A stretch of DNA of 64,000 nt from Megachile rotundata (Eukaryota; Arthropoda; Insecta; Hymenoptera; Megachilidae). The notes beneath the pieces are model-generated. The model made no database searches and was not told the origin of the DNA. It worked only from the letters and a program-made list of their open reading frames with translations. The first letter of the stretch is position 1. Each line of letters opens with the position of its first letter. The stretch is from the NCBI RefSeq assembly GCF_050947335.1, contig NC_134995.1:3324501-3388500 (forward strand). Reading direction: 5' to 3'. The position numbers and the translations under genes were made by a program. Positions 19,813 through 30,470 of the stretch are shown here, in pieces.

Positions 19813-19847
19813 TTTTGGCCAGGTTTTAGCGATTTGGGACCACTGTG
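19813..19847 (-). repeat. Transib right terminal inverted repeat
   Basis: This is the inverted copy of 9317-9351, ending CCACTGTG at 19847. It is followed by the TSD copy GGCCG. Confidence 0.92.
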
Positions 19848-20958
19848 GGCCGGTCTGGTTCATACGTATTTTCGGAAGTGTTGTGTTGCTGGCGCGTGAA
19901 CGTAATGAAAAATGCAAGCTTGTTTCATTTGTGTATCAGTGGCAGCACTTATGTCGGACAAAATGAATGAACAACTGACTGAGATAAAATATGTTGAATT
20001 TGTTTAAAACTGTTTGATTGTAGTACTTTAAAATGACATTTTGTAGCTACGCAGTTCTTAAAATATCGTACCTGTTTCGTTGAGGAAAAATAAAAGTATA
20101 TTCTCGATGAAAATTGAAAATGTGGAGTGGGATCGACATGCTGCTAGGGGTGGACAAGCGAATTGTTAAAATTAACTATTGGATTGGCTAACAAAATATT
20201 AAGCGAAGAGAACAAGAACCGCCCTTACAAAATGTTCGTACTGACAAGGGACATCACCAAGGTGTTACACGCGGATTTTAATGAAATTTATATATGTGGT
20301 AGCTTTTCAAAAATCATTTGACACGTATTTTTTTATATCTGCTGACATGCATGTTGAGGGGGTGAAAATAGCCCTCAAAGTTCGGGGTGGAAAACACATT
20401 TTCTTTAATATCTCCGAAACTAGAGGGGGTAGGAAAGTGAATTTTTTTTAAATTGTGTAGTTTCTGGCTAGGAATTTAGTTAATGACAAAAATTTCAGAA
20501 GAAATTATTTATTTAAGTAATATATTAAAAAATTGGATTTTTTTTTTAATTTTTCACCCTAAATGCAGTTCGATTTTTTTGCAGCTTTGTATACTAAAAA
20601 TATGCATCAAAATAGGGGACACGTGTTTTTGGAATTTTTTGTTTTTGCAATTTAGTAATAATTATTACATATACGATTTTCTACTACTTTTTGCGGAGAA
20701 ATGAGTTGAGATTTGTTTTCGAAGAGGACGAGCCCTTTTTATACGATAATTTGTCATGTTTTTAACAATTGGACAATATCAGATGTTTATTGTATATAAT
20801 ATTGAAGGTTTGACATAGCAGTAATAAAAGACCAAGGAACCATTACTTGTCCGTTTTAACATTTGGTAGGCACATTGAGCCCAGGGTTGGCGTAGTTGTA
20901 TTTCTTTTTTTCGGTACATGTAATTTGAAAAAGTCTAGGCGATCCTTGGGTTTATTAC
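19848..20958. other. Mixed old repeat fragments
   Basis: Bases about 20115-20270 (AGTGGGATCGACATGCTG ... AACCGCCCTTACAAAATG) are a diverged fragment of the LTR seen at 45121-45617, in the same orientation. Bases about 20318-20480 (ACACGTATTTTTTT ... AAAATAGCCCTCAAAGTTC) resemble the end of the long-TIR element at 39210-41198. No coding sequence is supported; the 73-codon ORF at 20483 is phenylalanine-rich noise. Confidence 0.5.
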
Positions 20959-21250
20959 TGTTACGGTAATTTGTAAGTTAAGGGCCGGATGGGTCACCGG
21001 TCAACGGTTTTGGGCCGGATGACCGCGGCAGGGGAAAGTGGGAATTTCCAATTTCGGGAGACGTCACACTTTCCCCACCCCGTGTTTTCTCCCTTCTCGG
21101 AGTCCTGAGAAGTTGATAAAATACCTTGTACAAGAGGATGCAAGAGAGTCTCCGATTAGAATTTTGCTTGCAAACATTAAACCTCCTCCGTATTTATTAT
21201 TTAAATTGTTGTCGGCCTCTGATTGATTTTTCTTACCCCTTAACCCCAAC
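20959..21250. repeat. Possible short LTR-like segment
   Basis: A GC-rich island beginning TGTTACGG and ending CCCCAACA (292 bases), flanked by ATTAC on the left and its complement GTAAT on the right rather than a direct duplication. The TG...CA ends suggest an LTR, but there is no TSD or second copy in the window. Confidence 0.25.
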
Positions 21251-23335
21251 AGTAATGTAATAGTCTACATTACTGAACAGACAGTAAGACCTATTGGTTC
21301 GACCTCTCACACATTAACAAGAGAGCCTAAGAACAAGGATAGTCGAAAATCGTTTCGAGTGGTCACCCCAAACGTCAGAACGTCACATTGGGGCTGTTCA
21401 AAGGTGGCGTAGCAGGTACGTTCCTTAAACCTGGGTGAGCCTTCCATGCGTCAGCAATACGCGTGACCATAATGGGTATGCACCCCTCTACCCTTAAGGA
21501 TTTTATGAAAATAAAGTATGTCAGCATTCAATATGATACAAGTCGATATTTACGAAGCCGTTGATGTTATCAAGAAGACATCATGTTTTATTTTAGTTCG
21601 ATTTCTTTAATGAAATGTGTAGTAAATTTTTATGAATTTGCATAACTCTCATTAAACTAATAAATTTCTGTTTAAAACATTTTCGAAAATTTTCATACAC
21701 TATAGCAATTTAAATTATTCGCATCTACTAAGGTTCTATCTTAGTTATATACGTTGATTATCGTCAGTTAAAATTGTACACCTCATATAGGTTTCTAGTT
21801 TCATAATTATATGTTTAACCTATATCTACAGAACAGATTTGTAATACACAATTATAATATACTATGCGTGGTAGTTCTTGCTTCTATGTAAATAATAAAC
21901 TGAATTTTTTCAAATATTTAAGAAAATATTGATTCTTAAAATCGTATGCTCACTACAATGTTGAAAAAAGTCTTAATTAAGTGTTATTTTTTATCAAATA
22001 CAAGTGTAATTCCTCATATTGCGTTATTCTTTTTTCGTAAACTGTATAATACGAACGCTTGTGCATTTGTCGTGTATACTTATCAGTACTCAAGCTTAAT
22101 TACGCATCCCGTTAGGGAATTTCAAAATTAAATTCCATAATTAACTGGTTGATGATATCGGAAACAATTCAGCTGATTGAAGTTATTGGTTCGCTTCACG
22201 GAGTGTTAAAAGGAACATGGAATATTTACATGATGTAACGGCCTTACATTTGAGTTCAGTAAAATGTAACATTAACTACGCTCGTAAAATGAAAAAGCAG
22301 TTTCCATTTAACTGTACGACTTGAATGTAGTTCGATAATGGGGATGTATGGAGCAGTGCAGTGTGCGGATTTTTTTTTTAAATTTTTCTTTTTAGTAAAA
22401 AATGTTTTGAAAAGAATGTAGAATACTATACAATAACAGCATTCTAACTTCACAGTTATGTGTAGAAATATGGAAGTACATATAATGTTAGAAACAAGAT
22501 AACAAAATAAGTGAATATTCAACGAATAACATATAGTGATTATTGTAGTGATAATACAAAGAATATAAAGAGATGTTGCGTTAGGTAATTAGATATTCTT
22601 AGCAGATAACAGAGAGAAGCACTATGATAGATGAGATTCGCCGTAATGAGCACTGGTTATTATTGTCAATTTGAGCACTTTAGGCCACGGGCCATATTTC
22701 CGCCATACCTGAGCTTTATAGCTTATACCAGCAGGTGTTCGAAATATCTAGCTACGCCACTAAGGAATGGTACATGGTCAATCAGTGAGGGAAAGAGACC
22801 TCACCATTTGACTCTATTGCTGCGTAAGAAACTTTGATCTGGGTTCTCATTATTCCATCGGCTTAGAAATCTTTCAATAGAGTTTAAAGAACCGTTAATG
22901 AGCACTGGATAACTAATTAGCTCGAGACAGTTAATTACTAACTCAAATATTACGACTGATTCATTAATTTTCCATTAATCGGAATCTTTGCTTTCGCTAC
23001 TCAAACAAAAGCTTCAGAGATTTGATCATAGAGTAAAGTGCTTCATTTCTCGCTAACTTATTAAACTTACAGTAGAATCTGATAGTCGAAAAAGTGATAC
23101 ACGGGGAATACAAATTAAGAAACATATTAATAGTTATTAATCAAAATGACCGATTTCGCCACTCAAAACAACAAGTTTCATTTTTTTTTTTTCAAACATC
23201 CCAATAAAAGATAAGCACAGCGATATAGAAATATACATAGAAATATAGAAATGTACATCTTACATCAGAACATTGCGTACGACTCTTCTCAAAGCAAGAA
23301 CGCTGTACAGACTAGAATGCTCAATAAACTGCATA
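21251..23335. other. Stretch without recognised genes
   Basis: An inverted pair CAGTAATGTA ... TACATTACTG sits at 21250-21275, then a mixed-composition block to about 21520, then AT-rich DNA. The short ORFs here (60-90 codons) show no domain. Confidence 0.5.
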
Positions 23336-23833
23336 CGAGGTGCGATCATTAAGTTCCGGGATTGTGTCTGCTGTGACTAAACGGATCACACGATTGACTT
23401 GCGCTCGCAGGACATATGAATAACAATCTTCGAGACATATGACACAAAATTTGGAAGCGATATCTTCATTGAATCCTGTGTTACACAAATTTATGATAGC
23501 ATACGCACGCTTCCCTTTGCGAAATCACGATGGACTCTAAATTGGAACAAAAGGACATAAAAAAAAAAAAAAAAAAAATGGAACATGGTCGTCCTTCCAC
23601 ACCTTCCGTATTCACCATATTTGGAACCCTATAATCTACGGTGGACGAGATTCAACGCGAATCGCAGCAGGTGCTTGACATGCTTCGATAAGAAGACTTC
23701 TAGGAAGCTTCCTAAAAATGGCAGAGGCGCTGGGATCGGTGGAACTTTGAAGGGGACAGTAGCCAAATTTGAAACAGGTGAAACTTTATCTGCATATACG
23801 GGACCAATCCCGGAACTTAATGATTGCACCTCG
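23336..23833 (+). mobile_element. Internally deleted mariner element
   Basis: The 29-base ends are inverted copies (CGAGGTGC(G/A)ATCATTAAGT...) differing at one base. The left flank is TA; the right flank is CA, probably a mutated TA. Inside, an ATG at 23532 opens MDSKLEQKD, like the start of mariner transposases, then runs into about 20 A residues. From 23587 the frame VLPHLPYSPYLEPYN follows, which corresponds to the PHxPYSPDLAPxD catalytic block with the Asp replaced. Full mariners are about 1.3 kb, so most of the gene is deleted. Confidence 0.85.
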
Positions 23834-24571
23834 CACATCAAGACAAATCCCAAATGTTTGAAGGTCAGTGACGCAACGCCCTGAGCGAACAAAGCTTCAG
23901 AGTACTTTGCACTGCTTCCAGTGAAACTGTTCTATAAGCTTCAGGTTCAACCGCAGTTAATCCTGCCCCGAGGACCTGTCTGAGCTAATTCAAAACCGAA
24001 TCTGCCGCTCAGGTATTCAACGCATGCGTATGTATATTCTCCGAACCCAGATCTTCGTAAACACGCGCCACGTTACACTGCTATTATCTTTTACTTTTTG
24101 AAAAGCCCGCAAAATTCACCCCTCTATGTTAGACGTCTATAAAACTTATTATTGCTACTCATAGACTGAAATATTATTAAACTTGTTTGAAGTTATTAAT
24201 TAATAGAAGTAACTAGTAAATACAATTGCTGATTATATACTTCAATTTTTAATAAATGATATCTCATAATGCTATTTGTTAAATGATAATTTATAATTTC
24301 TTTCTTTTTTGTATGATTTGCTATCTTAATCACGATAAATAAATATCGTGTCTAACTGACTTGAAGTCACATGTCAAATAGTGTAATATTTGCTTAATTA
24401 ATATTTGAATGCATAATTTACCATCTTTTTTCCTTTTAGAATGTTACAATGTGACATACTGCACTGTGTAGGAAAGCCTTAGTAAATATTTGTACATATT
24501 AGCATCCCGATTGTTTTATTATTGATTTTCCGATATTTATAGATATTCTACATGTCCTCCTTTCACATATA
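23834..24571. other. AT-rich stretch, nothing recognised
   Basis: It is bounded by the mariner on the left and the TA flank of a Tc1 element on the right. No ORF or repeat is supported. Confidence 0.5.
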
Positions 24572-25436
24572 CAGTGACTCGTATTAATATTCGGACACCA
24601 CAGTGTTCTATCAATTATTACCCTCTAACTTCGGCCATAATTGAACTAAAAAATTTTTTTATTTTTGTTATAATAAATTATATACTAATTTGTTTATTGT
24701 ATAACAAATAATATGTTGGGAAATGTACAATTTGTATGTCGCAAAAATATTCGGACATTTAATTTTCTACAATAATATTACATAAAAAGTACATATATAT
24801 TATATGAACTTTTAATATGTCAATATTTTGTTGGATAGTCGTTCTGTTTAATAACATGTTGTAATCGATTTGGCATGTTGATTGTAATACGTTGCAAATA
24901 ATTTTGCATGATACATTTCCATTCTTCTAATAATAATCGATGCTTTAATTCTTCCTTCGACCTGATTGGTGTTTGTCGAACCTTCCTGTCCAGATAATCC
25001 CATAAATTCTCAATTGGATTTAAATCCTGTGATTGTGGTGGTGGATGTAATACGTGAAGGCAATTATACAATAGATATTCCTGAACTATCCTGGCTTTAT
25101 GTTTCGGGTCATTATCTTGATAAAACTTAAATGTCTCTTCAATGTCCATTGCTGTTACACTTTTTTTTAGATTTTGTTTTAAAATGTCTAAATACTTATT
25201 CTTATCCATAATTCCATCTATAAAAACCAACTCCCCAACTCCTTTCGACGAAATACAACCCCACACCAAAACACTTCCGCCTCCATGTTTAGTTGTTGGA
25301 TTTAAATTTCTAAAATTAAGCTCCTGATTCCGCTTATGCTAAACCATTTTTCGTCCATCAGATCCAAATATATTGAATTTACTTTCATCAGCAAAAACAA
25401 CATGTTAGATAAAAAAAAGTCTTTGTAATAATTTGC
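24572..25436 (-). mobile_element. Tc1-like transposon, 5' end lost
   Basis: The left end begins CAGTGACTCGTATTAATATT after a TA (24570-24571). The block AATATTCGGACA occurs near the end and again at about 24749, the subterminal repeat arrangement known for Tc1-like elements. The right end and transposase N-terminus are missing, because the sequence changes into the dispersed repeat at 25447. Confidence 0.8.
24820..25405 (-). pseudogene. Tc1-like transposase (DD34E), truncated and with a stop
   Basis: Catalytic core of a Tc1/mariner-superfamily transposase. The first Asp lies in FADESKFNIFGSDGR (about 25400-25356). A TAG at 25341-25339 interrupts the frame where relatives usually have Trp. 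The frame continues through TKHGGGSVLVWGCIS, then FYQDNDPKHKA with the second Asp and LNPIENLWDYL with the Glu, spaced by 34 residues. The C-terminus at 24820 looks natural. The N-terminal HTH part is absent. Confidence 0.85.
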
Positions 25437-25446
25437 GATGTGTATT

Positions 25447-25726
25447 TGTAAGGAAATAGAAAATCGACAGACGATCGGCACGGGCCACGTGCTTTTTGTC
25501 AGTGCATTCCCCTTCCGCAAGGAAAGTCCGCTGGGCCTAAGTGCCATAAACAACCATGCTGACGGGGGTGTCCTCAAGACGGGACCGTGTCTAGAGAGGC
25601 ATTCTTGTATTGGCTTTTGCCGTGATACGTTTCTAGTAAATCATTTAGTATTCTACATAAAACGCCCACTGTTCATTTAGCGAAAAACCTCACCTTTACT
25701 TTTATTCTATCCGTTTCATCTTACAT
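25447..25726. repeat. 280-base dispersed repeat, copy 1
   Basis: This runs from TGTAAGGAAATAG to TTCATCTTACAT and matches 46710-46987 with few substitutions. The ends carry a short inverted match (ATGTAAG / CTTACAT), hinting at a small DNA element. Both strands are open for about 80 codons in both copies, with no domain I recognise. It replaces the 5' part of the Tc1 transposase here. Confidence 0.7.
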
Positions 25727-26966
25727 ATTCTCTGAAAGTTCTGGGTTAAGTGCCTTGCTGTCCCTCAAGGTCCGCTTAACGAAGGATGCAATATCCTCCT
25801 CACTCTGTAACCAGATCCTACTAGAATACCCTAAACTCTGTGCACGTGCCACGCAGCACCATGACGTCGGGTCATCGGCCACGAGACACGACACCTTCGG
25901 TGATCCTCAAAGAAGAAGGCATCGACCTCTAACCATAACATTCGCGACTCTTAGAATTTGTCGCGGTCCTTAGCTATCGGTTACCACTGATCCTTAACTC
26001 GATGACGAACATGAGTTTATATTATTGTCATCCCAAGACCCCTGAGAACCGGGTCAAAATCCGGGATACGATGACCCTGACACGTGTGCCACCTTTGCAC
26101 ATGGCTTGACGCTAACACGGCCAACCTGACATGCTTCGCGCTCTCGAGAAGCATCCATCAACAATTATACTTGACATAATCCAACCAGATTATCTTTCAA
26201 CAATCTCACACGACTTTCAATCGTAATTACTCTCTCTCATTACTCTCGATCTTACAATAATGCTTTCAAACATTTTAAAATAATCTCAGACGGCTTACCA
26301 AAGCTCATCTCACAATCTAACGCCCACAAGTGCGTTCTTCCACAGACAGTATTCTCACATACTCATATAACAGCAGCAGCGCTCGCAAGCACTCAACAAC
26401 AACAGACAACACTTAACAGTGTTTCCACATATTTCCAGACACACAGCCTTATCAAACACACGATAAAACAATCTACAGTTTTATCGAACTTATAACGTCC
26501 TCTATTCCGCGCAATTCGTGTACCTTTCAAACGTCGTCCTTCGCAAGGCAACATATCAAGTCCATGGCCTTATTGTCACCCATGATAGAGGTCACCTTGG
26601 AACCCATAACGTTACTCTATTCCGTACACGACATTGTCGCCTTTCATATGTTATTTCTACGATGACTACACCCACAAGTGCGTCACTCCCAGATGACACC
26701 TGCAAGAGCTACCCGGCAGCTACCGCAGGCAGTACCATTCGCAAATGCGTACCCTAAACACAAACCATACCCGCAAGTATGCTGCAACAGCGATACAAAA
26801 GTATCATCACAAATCACTGACATATATCAGACAGACATTTTAACAACTACTTAAACACACTTTATGGCAGCCAATCTCAACCATAAAACCATACACAAGG
26901 ATCAACATTCATACTAAATCATTACTTCTTTTCCTCATCCTTTCATAATTATTTAAATTATTACCG
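25727..26966 (-). other. Probable 3' untranslated region and LTR of a Gypsy-type element
   Basis: This block lies downstream (minus strand) of the integrase tail at 26967-27387 and has a different base composition from its surroundings: C/A-rich on the plus strand from 26150 to 26760, more GC-rich at 25760-26150. That fits a retrotransposon end, but I could not fix LTR borders, a polypurine tract or a second copy. Confidence 0.35.
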
Positions 26967-27387
26967 CTAACACGGTTCATCCATGTCATCACTCACATTT
27001 TCGGAAACATCGTCGCCTGGCCATTCACTCTTCCACAATCGTAAACGATCCTTAGGAACTATTTGTGACTTCTTACTTTTTCCAATAATCTCACACCTAT
27101 CATTCTCTATAACTTTTTCAATTCTAAATGGACCTACAAATTTCATATCTAACTTCGCCCTACGTGTGTCCGATGGACTTACAAACACAGTATCTCCTTC
27201 TTTGTATTCTATATTATTTCGACGACTTTTGTTAAAACGTTTGTTTTGCGACTCGGCATTCTTTGTTAATCGATCTGCTGCAGGAGCCCTATCAGCACCT
27301 AGATCAATTTTATCTTCCGTACTTGGTAATTCTCTCTCAGCAGCCTCTGCAATACTTGTACCGCGCTCTAAGCCAAATAATAATCTC
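26967..27387 (-). pseudogene. Integrase C-terminus of a Gypsy-type retrotransposon
   Basis: The minus strand reads in one frame from LLFGLERGTS at the break through a basic linker (RFNKSRRNNIEYKEGDTVFV) to KFVGPFRIEKVIENDRCEI and a final WPGDD...DDMDEPC. The order of an LLFG block, a GDxVxV strand and a GPFxIxKV strand is the usual end of Gypsy integrases. Everything upstream is missing: the frame is cut by the LTR that starts at 27388. The large plus-strand ORF over the same bases is a shadow. Confidence 0.75.
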
Positions 27388-27878
27388 TGTTGGGATTCAA
27401 TCTTAATATTTTAAGACCGTATTTTTATTTTACTTAGAATGTTCTTGCAAATGACCGTTACCGTTGCAACCGTTTATTGTGGGCCAATTTGTACCTCCGA
27501 AATTTTTATATGTTTTTATATTTTTATTAAGGCCCAACATAATTTATTGTTTATGACTGTCCAACCGTTAGGTGACGAGCGACAGTGTAGTCGACTTTCT
27601 TCAGGTCAACTTTGATCTGAGCTCAACATTTTGTGAGGGCGGTTCTTACCCCTTCTTGGAATATTTTGTCGACCAATCTAATGGTTAATTTTGACAAGTC
27701 GCTCGTCTACCCCCAAATACATGCCGATCCCACTCCGCATTTTTAGTTTTCGTGAAAAATACTCATGTTAGACAAGATAGATTCTCTCGCCAGCTCTTAA
27801 CGAGTAAACATTCTTAAAAGTCCGTTACCACGTCGTGTGAATTTTGCTAAGTATTAAATAAAGTTTAACTTATACCTC
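27388..27878 (+). repeat. Solo or truncated LTR, family also at 45121-45617
   Basis: It starts TGTTGGGATTC and ends ...AATAAAGTTTAACTTATACCTC. It aligns along its full length with the inverse of 45121-45617, with many scattered differences (by eye roughly 85-90% identical). AATAAA near the 3' end fits an LTR polyadenylation signal. The last five bases (TTACA in the other copy) are replaced by the start of the errantivirus LTR. Confidence 0.75.
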
Positions 27879-28179
27879 TGTTGTATTCCGTAGGGATCAG
27901 GGTTATTATATTAAATAATCTTCGATTTCAAGCGGAATTTAGGCTAGTCTTTATTAATGCGTACAGTAAGACTGACTGATATCTTGTCGTGCAGACGTAC
28001 AAGAGTTCACTTTGACTGACTGACTGACAAATACTCTAGTTTTAGAAAAATGAAGGAATATATATATATATATTTTGAAGTGTGGTGGAGGGAGTTGGAA
28101 TTTGTAAGGACGGGGTTCAAAAATGACGCATAGGATAGTTGGGTAGGATATCTATATTAGTTTAGGTTGGCATACAACA
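27879..28179 (-). repeat. 3' LTR of the errantivirus-like element
   Basis: On the minus strand this starts TGTTGTATGCCAACC at 28179, right after the purine tract GGCGGAAGG (28188-28180), and ends GGAATACAACA at 27879. It holds AATAAA (about 27959) in a suitable place. No second LTR is present because the 5' end of the element is gone. Confidence 0.7.
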
Positions 28180-28445
28180 CCTTCCGCCATAAGATTGTTA
28201 ACAGAGGGTTAACAATTAAATCTAACATTAAAAATTAAAAAATTTTTTTTTTTACATGGCTTACAGTGTATAAAATAATGAGAGTTAAATGAGACGTCGT
28301 ATCATTAAAACGTAATTACATAATACTTAGTTACTACTTATTCATAATTATCCTAAAATAATACTAGACGATGATTTATAATATAGAAATTGGAGATTGG
28401 GTAAAGTTATAGTGAGTATACAAGAATTAATGATTACATATATTT

Positions 28446-30470
28446 TTAAAGGGGGGTAGTACTTCTTCGCGTTCTTTGTCGTGATTGGGCCAGAACTACG
28501 GGAGTCGTTTCTTCGTCTTCCGATATCTCTGGTATTGGGTTGGTGTTTACTCCTCGGTTCCGCCTTGGTTGATAGGTAACTATCCCGTTGATTGGTGTTG
28601 TGGACTGATTCGAAGATGATGATGATGAATCAAAAATGCAGTTCACAAAATTTTTAATTAATGGAGGGTTGATCACTCCATGTCTCGGATCCGTAGTTGA
28701 ACAGCATATTCGTTTTAACCAGTGGAGGCATCCGAAAGTCTGACAACATTTCAGAAGTATAAATAATACCAATATGGCTGAGATTACTCCCAGAGCGATT
28801 GTATACCATTTAGTATGAGTAACGATAAATGGTTGATTGATTTGTTTGGTAATAATTTCATCAAATTCACTTAATTTCTTATTTGCGTATTTGAGTTCTA
28901 TGAGGTCGATATTTGTCAAGTGTATTGGTTGTAATGTAACTGATTCGACTGATTTTAAATGAGGTGTTAAAATGCAACAGTCGTCATTCAAAATGTTTAT
29001 ATGCGGAATATAATAAGTTGCATTTTTACTGATCTCGTGTGTGGCTTCTATCACGAACAGATTAGTGTATTCCTTGCAGTGAGGTTGAAGATGAATAATT
29101 CCACTTTCCTGTAAGATCACGTCTTCCAAGTGGTCTTGATTTTCCCCGCACATAATGGTGAGGGTTGTCGGCTCATGAAGGACGTAAATCCATTGGTTTT
29201 TCGCAATGTAATGCCAGGTTTCTATCGTTGCTCTAATAGTTTTCGTAACGCAAGTAGAAGGTATTTTACTAATATGAGGAAATAGTAGTTCGATTTCACA
29301 AATTGGTAGATTCGTTGAGGCTGTAGTATGCAGGTGATAGCAGATGTACTCCTCGTTTCGATACTCGTTGCAATCAGACAATTCTTTGAGGAAGGTAAAT
29401 TGAGCTTTAGTTTGGGATAAGAGGAGATAACGATTCTGTGGAATAATATAGGATGAGAATTTTGAATCATTATGCTGAATTGGAAGAGGGATAAGTTCGA
29501 AGATATCGAATTTTGTTCGTACGACTAAAGGAATTCGAAGTGCAAATATTATGTTGTCATTTGTGGCGATTACGTGGAGTTGAATGAATTTGTAGAAAGC
29601 GTGTATGTTTTCCACGTTTGGTTCCGTAACTAATTCGTGTTCATTTTTATAGTTTTTCAATTCTTCATACAACATTTTAGGAATAATGATGAACGGTGAA
29701 ACAATATTATGCTCAGCTAAATTTATAGCTTCTATATATTTTGAGAATTCTCGATTAATTTGACTTACTAGCATATTTAAAGTGGTAACCTGTTGGTTTA
29801 CCGCAGATTCCATTTGCAAACGAGAAATATATGAGTTAGTTTGGGTAATAAAAGAATTGATTTTTTCTATGTTTTCATTCATTGCTTTCTCTTGACTTTA
29901 GAGTGAGTAGAGGGAGCTGTTGAAGTTTTTAACAGTGTTAGTAATCACTTGGACTTGTGATTTGAGCAAAGTTTGCGTTTGTCTATTATTATTTATTAAA
30001 GTTTTAATGCTATCTTCATAAAATTGGGCATCATCAGCGTCAGGAGTACCAAAAGCCCATTTTAATAAATATGACATGCCATTTAAAAGTCCACGTTTTT
30101 TCCTGATAACTAATTTCTTAGTCAATTGTTGGAGGATTTCGCGTTTTAAACTAATTTCTGATAATTCTGCCTCGATTAATTGAATAGTACGTTCACAATG
30201 GAAACTAGTATGATCTTTCCGACTTAGATCTTGTAATGTTAAATTGCAAATGTCTTTGGTTTTAGTGAGATAAATATTAATAATCGTTAATGCATTGTTT
30301 AAATGAGTCTTATTCACGTGTGAAAGTAGTGTAAGTTGTGAATTCGCAATTTGTGCTGTTCCTTTCCTGTTATAAAAGATTCCACTAGATTTCTCGAAAG
30401 GATGGTGAGAGAAAAAATGACTGCTGGCTAGAGGCAGGAGTAGGAGAAGGATTAGAATCGGCTGATTCAT
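28446..30470 (-). pseudogene. env: Envelope-like (F-type) gene of the errantivirus, one internal stop
   Basis: The likely start is the ATG at 30470, which overlaps the end of pol by about 86 bases, and a hydrophobic leucine-rich signal segment follows at once. About 200 residues in lies a basic furin-type site (RKKR) followed by a Gly-rich hydrophobic stretch, as in insect errantivirus and baculovirus F-type proteins. A TAA at 29900-29898 breaks the frame; the same frame then continues to 28446. A membrane segment is centred near 28770, followed by a Cys-rich juxtamembrane part and a cytoplasmic tail of about 90 residues. The full span is about 675 codons. Membrane topology is inferred from hydrophobicity. 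Confidence 0.82.

Larger units (their letters stand above)
9317..19847 (+). mobile_element. Transib (RAG1-like) DNA transposon, split by a BEL insertion
   Basis: The ends are inverted copies of a 35-base terminus beginning CACAGTG(A/G)TCCCAAATCG, 32 of 35 bases matching. Both ends are flanked by the same 5 bases GGCCG (9312-9316 and 19848-19852), a GC-rich 5-base duplication as known for Transib. The element carries a two-exon transposase with Transib/RAG1-core motifs. Without the BEL insertion and its TSD it would be about 3.5 kb, a usual size for an autonomous Transib. Confidence 0.93.

Noticed and set aside
20959..21250. Confident solo LTR
   Set aside because: The ends are TG...CA but the flanks are inverted (ATTAC/GTAAT) rather than duplicated and no second copy is present; kept only as a low-confidence repeat.
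26983..27414. 143-codon plus-strand ORF
   Set aside because: It is opposite the recognisable Gypsy integrase tail and extends into the LTR; a shadow.
28021..28075. Functional meaning for GACTGACTGACTGA and the (AT)n run
   Set aside because: Simple sequence inside the errantivirus LTR; not distinctive.
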